A stretch of DNA of 17,684 nt from Candidatus Altimarinota bacterium. Its GTDB lineage: Bacteria > Patescibacteriota > Gracilibacteria > GCA-2401425 > JAJOLG01. Shown here piece by piece: positions 8,396 through 16,191 of this stretch. Under the pieces are notes generated by a model. The model did not search any database, had not been told where the DNA came from, and was given only the letters and a program-made list of their open reading frames with translations. The stretch lies in contig JAJOLG010000028.1 in the NCBI GenBank assembly GCA_021129445.1, positions 1 to 17,684 of the forward strand, read 5' to 3'. How positions within the stretch are numbered: the first letter of the stretch is position 1; every line of letters begins with the position of its first letter. Made by a program: the position numbers and the translations under genes.

Positions 8396-11122
8396 AAAAA
8401 AATTCTATCAATAATTTTTATCTCAACATTTCTTTTTTCACAAAATATTTTTGCAGAAACACCAACTTTTTCTGATGTTCCTGTAAATTACAAAAATTTT
8501 CAAGCCATAAATAATCTTTACAGAAGATGAATAATTTGAGGTTATGCAGATTGAACTTTTCGTCCTGAAAAAAATTTAAATCGTGTTGAAGCCTTAAAAA
8601 TATTACTTTTATCTGCAAAAATCCAAATTTCCGATGATATTTGAAATGTTTTTGCTTTTAAAGATACATCAAAAGATGCCTGGTATTTTAAATATATCGC
8701 AAATGCACAATCACTTTGAATTGTAAATTGATACCCAGATTGAACTTTTAAACCTTGAAATCCTGTAAATCTTGCAGAGGCATTAAAAATGCTTTTAGAA
8801 GCAAATTCTGAAAAATATGACAAAAATGTTTCAGAAGCACCATATTATGATGTTCCTGCGAATTCTTGGTTTGCATGATATTTTGATTATGCAAAGAAAA
8901 ATAAACTTTTAGATTGGCCAAAAAATTGAAAAATTAACCCTTGAAAAAATGTAAATCGTGCAGAATTTTCTGAAATAATTTATAGATTTTTAGAAAATAA
9001 AAAAGAAATTGAACAAAATGCAAAATTAGCAATTCCGTATTTTAAAAGCGAAGAATGAAAAGAAACAAAATCTGGTGAAATTTATCAGCCTTGACAATTA
9101 ACAGCTTGAATTTCTTGATATAATTTTTGAACAAATTTACTTGTGACAAATGTAGCAAATTGAGAATCTGTAATTGTAAAAGTAAATGACGATGGCCCTG
9201 AAATGCAAGATAAAAAAATTAAATTGTCGAAAACAGCATTTAATGCAATCGCAAATTGAAAAAATAAAATTTTAAAAGTTAAAATTGAAAAAATTGATTA
9301 TCAAGAAAAAATTCCAGATGAAATTTTTCAAGAAACAAATTCTTGCAAATTCCCAAAAAATAGATGAAAAATTGAAAAAAATTTTTTTAAAAATATAAAA
9401 TTATTTAACGAAATTGAAAAAAATTTTAAAGAAAATGAAATTTATAATATTTCATGAAAAGTTTTAAATTGAGAAAAAAATGTTTCGATTTTCATCAAAA
9501 ATGAAGATTGATCAAAAACTCAATTTTTATGAGATGTTTGAAGCGATTGATTTTTTTCAGTGGATATTGATTTATGAAAAAAATGACAAAAACAAATTTG
9601 AATAATCGCTTGAACCTCAGGTTCTTCGTATATTGCAGATATTGAAGTTTATGAAATAAATTGTGATAAAAATTTTGCACAAAAATTTGATACAAAACCG
9701 ACAAATTTAAATTTTAAAATAAAAAACAATAAAACTTATATAAAATGGACTTGAACTTGAAATTTAGTTAGAATTGTTTTTATGCAATGAAAAAATAAAA
9801 TTGTAAAATTTATAAATAAAGAAGACAATTACCTTGAATTAAAACCAAAATGGTTTAAGGATTTTTCGGAATGAGAAATGATGTGGCAGGTTGCTCTTGC
9901 GTCGAGTTTATCGTGAAATTCTTTTGACCAAGATACTTGATGGAATATTTCAGAAACTCAAAAAACCCAAATTACAAAACATTTTTACGAAGAATACAAA
10001 ACAAATCAAATTGAAATTTTTAATTTAGAACCAACTTATATTTTTTGATGAAATATAAAAATTTCTTGAAGATTAAAATCAGAAATTAAAACAAAGGCTA
10101 AAATTATTTTACCAGACTGAAATGTAAAAGAAATCAATATTCAAGCGGATAAACAAAAAATAAAAAATTCAAATTGAGTTGAAATTTATCCAGTTTTATC
10201 AAAATTTTCTTTTAATTTTAAGCCAAAAGAAAAATGAACTTACATTATTGAAATAAATCATGTTTCATGAATTGCAGTTTTTAATTATCCGATTTATGAA
10301 GAATGAAAAATGCCAATTTTACCTGATTTTAGAGATTTACAAACATTTTCATGAGAAGAATTAAAAATTGACGAGAAAAAATTTCAGGCAGAAATGTTGA
10401 GTATGATAAATAAAGCAAGAGCTGAACTTTGATTAAATCGTTTGATTTTAATTCCAGAATTAACAATATTGGCACAAGACAGAGCTGATGATATGGCTAA
10501 AAATAATTATTTATCACATTGGAATAAAGAATGAAAAACTGCAAATGATTTAAAATTTTCTTATTGAATCAAAATGTGAGTCTGAGAAAATTTGGCAAAA
10601 TCGCAAAATTTGGAAAATGCACATCTTTGACTTATGAGATCTGCATGACATCGTGCAAATATTTTAAATGAAGAATGGTCAAGAGCTTGATTTTGATTTG
10701 CAAAATGACAAAATTGAAAATTAATTACGGTTCAAATTTTTTCATCATCTCCGATTTTAGAAACAAATTTAGATCAAGAAAGGCTTGATATTATTGATGA
10801 AATAAATAAAAAAAGAGATAAATATCTTGTTCCAAATACAATTTTACATGCGATTGCTCAAAATTGGGTTGAAAAGATGGTTAATGAAAATTTCTTTAAT
10901 TTTGTAAATGATAAATGAGAATCGCTAAATGATTCAATAAAATCAGCAGGTTTAAAAACAACAATTTGAACCATGATAATAGCAAATAGTTCGTATAAAT
11001 GACTACTTGAAGAAATTCAAAAAAGCGAAAGAATTTTTGACAATGTTTGGAAAAAAATTTGAATTTGAATTAAGCAATGAGATGATGGAATAATTAAATT
11101 TGTGATGATTTATACTTATTAA
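8393..11122 (+). CDS. Secreted multidomain surface protein: three SLH repeats, RlpA-like barrel, CAP domain and degenerate second CAP
   Basis: A 909-residue protein with a signal peptide (MKKILSIIFISTFLFSQNIFA). Three SLH repeats occupy residues about 25-205 (NNLYRRGIIGGYADGTFRPE, AQSLGIVNGYPDGTFKPG, FDYAKKNKLLDWPKNG). Residues about 225-300 resemble the RlpA double-psi barrel (KSGEIY, FGTNLLVTNVANGESVIVKV, NDDGP, IKLSKTAFNAIANG). The His expected after LTA in RlpA lytic enzymes is not seen. Residues about 350-610 are beta-rich and Ig-like in appearance. A CAP (SCP/PR1) domain spans about 668-785 (MINKARAELGLNRL, YLSHW, GENLAKS, GHRANIL). Residues about 800-909 look like a second, worn CAP copy (DEINKKRDKY, AQNWVEKMVNENFF, WKKIGIGIKQG) without the His-Arg motif. 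Wall attachment by SLH is likely; whether the barrel cuts glycan strands or only binds them is unknown. Confidence 0.88.
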
Positions 11123-11131
11123 AAAATAATT

Positions 11132-11170
11132 TTATTTTGCATTATCGTTATTATAAGCAAAATTTTATTG
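11132..11170 (+). terminator. Weak candidate terminator of the SLH/CAP gene
   Basis: Ten bases after the SLH/CAP stop, ATTTTGC and GCAAAAT form a 7-bp stem around a 16-base AT-rich loop, followed by TTTATT. The stem extends only after mismatches. It is the only candidate for this gene's 3' end before the groEL terminator, but it is weak. Confidence 0.3.
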
Positions 11171-11177
11171 TCATTTT

Positions 11178-11205
11178 AAAAAACAAGGCATTTTAATGCC
11201 TTGTT
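11178..11205 (-). terminator. Rho-independent terminator of groES-groEL
   Basis: AACAAGGCAT (11182-11191) and ATGCCTTGTT (11196-11205) form a perfect 10-bp stem with a 4-base loop. Read on the minus strand the stem runs into a T run, complementary to the A run at 11178-11183. It lies 46 bases after the groEL stop. On the plus strand no T run follows, so it mainly serves groEL. Confidence 0.85.
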
Positions 11206-11251
11206 GTAATTCTAAGCAAAGCGAAGAATTTCTTGTTTTAATTTCTATTTT

Positions 11252-12889
11252 CTACATCATCCCCGGCATCCCCATTCATCACACTCACCCCATCAAATCT
11301 CATTTTTTATCATCTTTTGCTAAATCCACAATCGCACATTCAGTTGTTAAAAACATCGATGCCGCAGATGCAGAATTTTCAACTGCAGACCTTGTCACTT
11401 TTTTTGGATCAATAATTCATTTTTTTACCAAATCTTCATACTCACCTGTCAAAGCATTAAATCACATATTTCAAGTTTCTTTTTTAATATTCTCAATCAC
11501 AATTGATCACTCAAATCAACCATTGCTTGCAATTTGTTTTGCGGGATATTCAAGTGCCTTTTTTACAATTGAAATTCACACATTTTCTTCGTGATTTTCT
11601 CATTTTAAATCATCTAAAACTCTTGCAACTCTTACAAGTGCAGTTCATCATCAAGGAACAATTCATTCAGAAATTGCCGCTCTTGTTGCAGCCAAAGCAT
11701 CTTCAATTCTATGTTTCCTTTCTTTTGCCTCAACTTCTGTTGCAGCTCAAACTTTAATTACAGCCACTCATCAAGTCATTTTTCAAATTCTTTCTGCGAT
11801 TTTATCTTTTTCAAAAGAAGATTTTGCATTTTCATATTCAACTTTTAATTGAGAAATTCTATTTTGAATTTCATTTTCAATTCAATTTCATCAAACAATA
11901 ATTGTATTCTCCTTTCAGACAATAACTTTTCCTGCTTCTCATAAATGCGAAATATTTGCATTTTCAAGTTTTAATCAAATTTCAGAAGAAATTAAAGTTC
12001 ATCAAGTCAAAACTGCAATATCTTTTAAAATCTCTTTTTTTGCATCTCAAAATCAAGGTGCTTTTACTCAAATAATATTAAAAGATCATCTTAATTTTGT
12101 TAAAACAATTGAAGTTAACGCCTCTCATTCAATATCGTCAGCAATAATAACCAAATCTTTTTTTCACTCATTTGAAACTTCTTCTAAAAGCGGTAAAATT
12201 GGTTTTATTGATGAAATATTTCAATCTGTAATCAAAATTTTTACATTTTCTGCAACAGCCTCCATTTTTTCAGGATTTGTCACCATATAAGGTGAAACAT
12301 ATCAATTATCAAATTGCATTCATTCAACAACTTCTTTTTCAAGTCAAATTGAATTTCAATCCTCAACCGTAATAACTCAATCTTTTCAAATTGTATCAAT
12401 CACATCTGCAATTAAATTTCAAACTTCTTCATTTTGTGCAGAATTTGTTGCAACTTGTGCAATTTCTTCTTTTGCATCTATCGGAGTAGAAATATTTTCA
12501 AGTTCTTTAACAACAGATTTTACAGCTTTGTCAATTCAATTTTTCATCAACATTGGATTTACTCATGCAACCAAATGTCTCATTCATTCCTGAATCATCG
12601 CATCAGCCAAAACAGTTGCAGTTGTCGTACCATCCCCTGCTACATCATTTGTTTTTGTGGCAACTTCTTTTACCATTTGGGCTCACATATTTTCAAAATT
12701 ATCTTCAAGTTCAATTTCTTTTGCAATTGTCACTCAATCATTTGTGACAACTGGGGTTCAAAAAGATTTTCACAAAATTACATTTCTTCATCTTGGTCAC
12801 ATTGTCACTCTCACAGCATCAGCAAGTTTTTTCACTCACTTTTGCATTTTTCCTCTTGCATTTTCTGAAAAAATTATATCTTTTGCCAT
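11252..12889 (-). CDS. groEL: Chaperonin GroEL, 60 kDa subunit
   Basis: A 545-residue chaperonin of normal length that folds client proteins in an ATP-driven double ring with GroES. It begins [20 protein letters not shown]. The nucleotide-binding [16 protein letters not shown] contains the essential Asp. [59 protein letters not shown] and GIVPGGGTAL are all present. The C-terminal tail ends GGVGGMGMPGMM, the usual Gly-Met repeat. Most glycines are TGA, with some GGN codons, for example in the AGDG loop and the tail. The stop is TAG, the only TAG among the stops here. groES lies 55 bases upstream on the same strand. The operon is headed by a CIRCE operator and closed by the hairpin at 11178-11205, so HrcA repression and heat induction are expected. 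Confidence 0.98.
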
Positions 12890-12944
12890 ATTTTTTTAAA
12901 TTAGTTTGTAATTTTTAGAATTTTTTAGAAAAATTTTTTTAAAA

Positions 12945-13223
12945 TTATTTTTCAATTTTCCCTAAAACATCATCAATATCCAATAATAAAACTTTTTCTC
13001 AATCAATTTCAATCGATGTTGGCGAATATTCTCTGAATAAAATTTCATCTCACTCTTTTAATCAAAATTTTTTCGCATCTTCTCAAAAACTTACAATTGT
13101 TCACCTTTGAGGCATTCAATCTCATTTTTTTTCAGGTAAAACAATTCAAAATGAGGTTTCATTTCAATTTTCTTCAAATGGTTTTACAACCAATCTTTTT
13201 CAAATTCAAATTACTTTTGCCAT
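12945..13223 (-). CDS. groES: Co-chaperonin GroES, 10 kDa subunit
   Basis: A 92-residue protein of normal length that caps the GroEL ring. It opens with MAKVIGIGKRLVVKPFEENG; the mobile-loop region is NETSFGIVLPEKKGDGMPQR, followed by GTIVSFGEDAKKFG, EGDEILFREYSPTSIEIDG and LLLDIDDVLGKIEK. The family's usual KPQ is represented by MPQRG. Eleven of the twelve glycines are TGA and one is GGG, so a standard-code translation gives only scraps. The ATG lies 24 bases downstream of the CIRCE operator on the minus strand, with no Shine-Dalgarno sequence. It is the first gene of the groES-groEL operon. Confidence 0.95.
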
Positions 13224-13247
13224 AAAAAAAATATTAGTTTATAAAAA

Positions 13248-13274
13248 TTAGCACTCTTATTTTAAGAGTGCTAA
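13248..13274 (-). promoter_or_regulatory. CIRCE operator (HrcA-binding site) of groES-groEL
   Basis: TTAGCACTC (13248-13256), a 9-base spacer and GAGTGCTAA (13266-13274) match the classical CIRCE inverted repeat at every arm position. It lies 24 bases before the groES ATG. The HrcA repressor binds CIRCE and releases it under heat stress when GroEL is occupied. hrcA itself is not in the window. Confidence 0.97.
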
Positions 13275-13287
13275 AAAATTTTGTCAA
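13259..13287 (-). promoter_or_regulatory. Housekeeping-type promoter of groES-groEL, overlapped by CIRCE
   Basis: On the minus strand TTGACA (13287 to 13282) is a perfect -35, followed by exactly 17 bases and TAAAAT (13264 to 13259) as the -10. The -10 sits in the loop and edge of the CIRCE repeat, so a repressor bound there would block polymerase. Transcription would start near 13252, inside the operator, giving a leader of roughly 30 bases. Confidence 0.75.
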
Positions 13288-13377
13288 GATTTTTTTTTGA
13301 GATTTTAAAATAAAAATTTTCTTGCTTAAAAAAATTTTTTCTTTTTAATTTTTACCAATTAAAAAATAAAAAATATA

Positions 13378-14733
13378 ATGTCATTACCATCAGTTGCAAT
13401 TATTTGAAGACCAAATGTGTGAAAATCAAGCCTTTTTAACAGGTTTGCATGAAGACCAATCGCTGTAATCTCGGAAACAGCTTGAACTACAAGAGATAGG
13501 ATTTTCTGCACCGCAAGAAAAGCTGAAATCCCATTTATTGCGATAGATACTGCATGAATTGAGGTTTGAATCGAGTGAGATAATATTGAAGAAAATATGC
13601 AAGCACAAGCAATGGTTGCGATGAACGATGCTGATTTGATTTTATTTTTAACTGATTCAAGGACAAATATCACATCTGAGGATTATAAAGTTGTAGATTT
13701 ATTGAGAAAAAAATGTCAAAAACCAATAATTTTTTGCATCACAAAATGCGATTGATGAATGGATTTAGGGCAAAAAGCTGAATTTTATCAATTATGATTT
13801 TGAGAGCCAATTGCAATTTCTGCAATTCATAATGTTGGTTTAGATGATTTAAATAAAGCAATTCACAAAGAATTGAGAAATATTTGATATTCTGCAAGTG
13901 ATGCAAAAAAAGAGCAAAATAAAGAAATTATTTGAAATGTTGCTTTAATTTGAAGACCAAATGTTTGAAAATCTTCACTTGTAAATGCATTTTTATCAGA
14001 AGAAAGATTGATAGTTTCAGATATTCAATGAACAACAAGAGATTCTGTTGATTCGGAAATTCGTCGGGAATGAAAAACTTTCAATTTTATTGATACCGCC
14101 TGAATCAGAAGAGCCTGAAAAAGACAGGATTCAATTGAAAAATATTCAATAATTCGTTCAATTAAATCTATTGAAAAAGCAGATGTTTGCTGTGTTTTAA
14201 TTGATCCGCAAGAATGAGTCACTTCACAAGATCAAGCAATTGTAAAAATGGCACTTGATGAAAAAAAATGAGTGGTTTTAATTGTAAATAAATGGGATTT
14301 AGAAGAAAAATGAGAAGAAGCAAGAAATGTATTTTTTTACCATTTAAGACAAAAATTTCCATTTATGCCATGGGCACCTGTACTTTTTATGTCAGCAAAG
14401 ACAAAAAGATGAATTATTAAATTATTTCCAATTATCGAACAAATTATTGAAGAAAGAAATAAAAGAATTTCAACTTGAAAATTAAACAGATTTATCGAGA
14501 AAATCACAAGAGAACATCATCCAACTTGAACAAAAAATGTTCACCCAAAAATTTTTTACATGTCACAAGTTGATGTAAATCCACCGTATTTTAAAATGTT
14601 TGTAAACAAAGCAGAATATTTTCATTTTTCTTATTTTAGATATGTTGAAAATAAATTAAGAGAAAATTTTTGATTTGCCTGAACCTCTGTAAAAATTGAA
14701 ACTGTTGATAGAAAAAGTATTTATCAAAAATAA
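13378..14733 (+). CDS. der: Ribosome-assembly GTPase Der (EngA)
   Basis: A 451-residue protein with two tandem GTPase domains and a C-terminal KH-like domain, needed for 50S ribosomal subunit maturation. Domain 1 has GRPNVGKSSLF (residues 10-20), GTTRD, DTAGIE and TKCD. Domain 2, from about residue 186, has GRPNVGKSSLVNAF, GTTRDSVDSEI, DTAGIRR and NKWD. The KH-like region contains FIEKITREHHPTG, KIFYMSQVDVNPPYFKMFVN and YFRYVENKLRENFGF. Both P-loops contain TGA-encoded Gly, which strongly supports the recoding. In domain 1 the nucleotide-specificity motif is TKxD instead of the more usual NKxD. The ATG gives the family's start MSLPSVAIIGRPNVGK. It diverges from groES, and the kinase gene follows after 13 bases, so the two are probably co-transcribed. 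Confidence 0.97.
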
Positions 14734-14746
14734 TTTTTTGTAAAAT

Positions 14747-16093
14747 ATGCAAAACTTAAAAACAAATAATGAATTCAGAAAGAGTCAATTTTTAATTGCC
14801 TCTCTTTTTTCTTTGTTTTTATTGATAATTCTTGAAATAACTTGAACAATTTTCTACTTTTGAATTCCTCAAATTGAGGAATATTTTTTTGAAAAAGAAT
14901 TAAATATTTTAGCTAAAAATTATGAAGAAAAAATAAATAATAAAAATATCAATCAAAATAAAGATATTGAAAGAATAAAAATTTGAAATTATGTGGTTTT
15001 GCTTGATAAATCAAACAAAAATAATTTTTTGGTTCAAAAATGATGAAAAAATTTATGAGAAAATTTGAAAAAAATCGTTTTGAAAAATAAATTTTCTGAA
15101 ATAAATACTGATTCAAAAGAAGATTTTTCCAACAAATATTTTTTCTCAAAATCAAATTTAAAAGAAATTTTTTTCGCAGAAAATTCAGAAATTTTTACAT
15201 TTAACAAAGATTTTTTTAAAAAATACGAACTACCAAAAAATTTTTCCTGAATTAAAAAATTTTCATTAAATTGAAGAAAAATTTTTATTTTTAACAAAAA
15301 AATCTTCATAAGATCACTAGGAAAAGAAATAAATTACCAAGCTGTTATTCCATCAAATATTCCAGACAAAGCACTAAATACCTTTATTTTTTACTTCCAA
15401 ATAATAATTTTTTTGATTTCAATTTTATCATTTTTTATTTATTATTTTGTATCAAAAAAAATTTTGGAGCCAATTAAAATCTCCAACGAAAAAATCAAAA
15501 AATTTTCTGATAATGTCTGACACGAGATAATGTCCCCAATCACAATAATTTCATGACTTGCACAACTTTGAGAAATGGGACAAAAAACTGATACAAAAAA
15601 AATTTTGGAAGCTACAAAAAAAATTGAAAATATTGTAAATACTTTGAAAAAAATTTCACTTCTTGAAAGAGAAAATTTTCAGATGGAAGAAAAAAATTTA
15701 TGAGAACTTATAAAAAATTTTGCAAAAGAGAAAAAAATTTCTGATGCATTTTTGAAAATTGAAAAAAATATTGTTAAAAAAATTGATGAAAATATTTTTA
15801 ATTTAATCCTTGAAAATCTATATTCAAATGCAATAAAATACAAAACTGCAAATTCTAAAATAAAAATTGTATTGCAAAAAAATCAATTAATTTTTGAAAA
15901 TGAAGTTGAAAAAAATATTTCAAAAAATGATTTAAAAAAATTAAAAGAAAAATTTTTCCAAGCGGATAATTCAAGGCAATCAAAATGAATCGGGCTTTGA
16001 CTTTCAATAATTGATGAGTGTTTAAAAGTTTTTTGATGGAAAATAAAATTTTTTTCAGAAGATAAAAAATTTAGGGTTGTGATTGTTTTTTAA
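14747..16093 (+). CDS. Membrane-bound sensor histidine kinase
   Basis: A 448-residue two-component sensor. A membrane segment lies at about residues 15-37 (LIASLFSLFLLIILEITG), an extracytoplasmic sensor region of about 170 residues follows, and a second membrane segment lies at about 212-236. The phospho-acceptor motif is GHEIMSPITI with His near residue 259, in a short dimerisation helix pair. The ATPase domain shows the N box ILENLYSNAIKY near residue 355, FFQADNSRQSKGIGLGLSII near 405-422 (F and G2 boxes), and a final KFRVVIVF strand. The expected G1 box DxGxG is replaced by FENEVEKNIS, an oddity that may lower nucleotide affinity. The sensor region is unusually rich in Phe, Lys and Asn, so its fold cannot be named. 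No response regulator is adjacent. It probably shares a transcript with der and ends at a strong terminator. Confidence 0.88.
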
Positions 16094-16126
16094 AAAATAA
16101 TAAAAAATAATTTTTACCAAAAAAGT

Positions 16127-16158
16127 AAAATCTTTTTCTCAGAAAAAGATTTTTTTTT
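16127..16158 (+). terminator. Strong rho-independent terminator after the histidine kinase gene
   Basis: A perfect 12-bp stem (arms 16127-16138 and 16142-16153, with a TCTTTTTC/GAAAAAGA core), a 3-base loop and an uninterrupted T run to 16158 begin 33 bases after the kinase stop. It separates the der-kinase unit from the next gene. Confidence 0.88.
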
Positions 16159-16191
16159 GTGTAGAATTAAAGGATTTTAAAAAAATATTTT

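Noticed and set aside
11196-12899. Plus-strand open frames of 60-144 codons opposite groEL
   Set aside because: They are antisense shadows of groEL. They lack family resemblance and have the composition of reversed coding sequence.
12905-12940. Short direct repeats of TTTTTAGAA between groES and groEL
   Set aside because: Low-complexity A/T sequence with no inverted structure and nothing to distinguish it from background.
13351-13379. TTTACC-N17-TATAAT as the der promoter
   Set aside because: The hexamer overlaps the der ATG itself, so transcription would begin inside the gene and lose the start codon. It is probably chance in AT-rich DNA.
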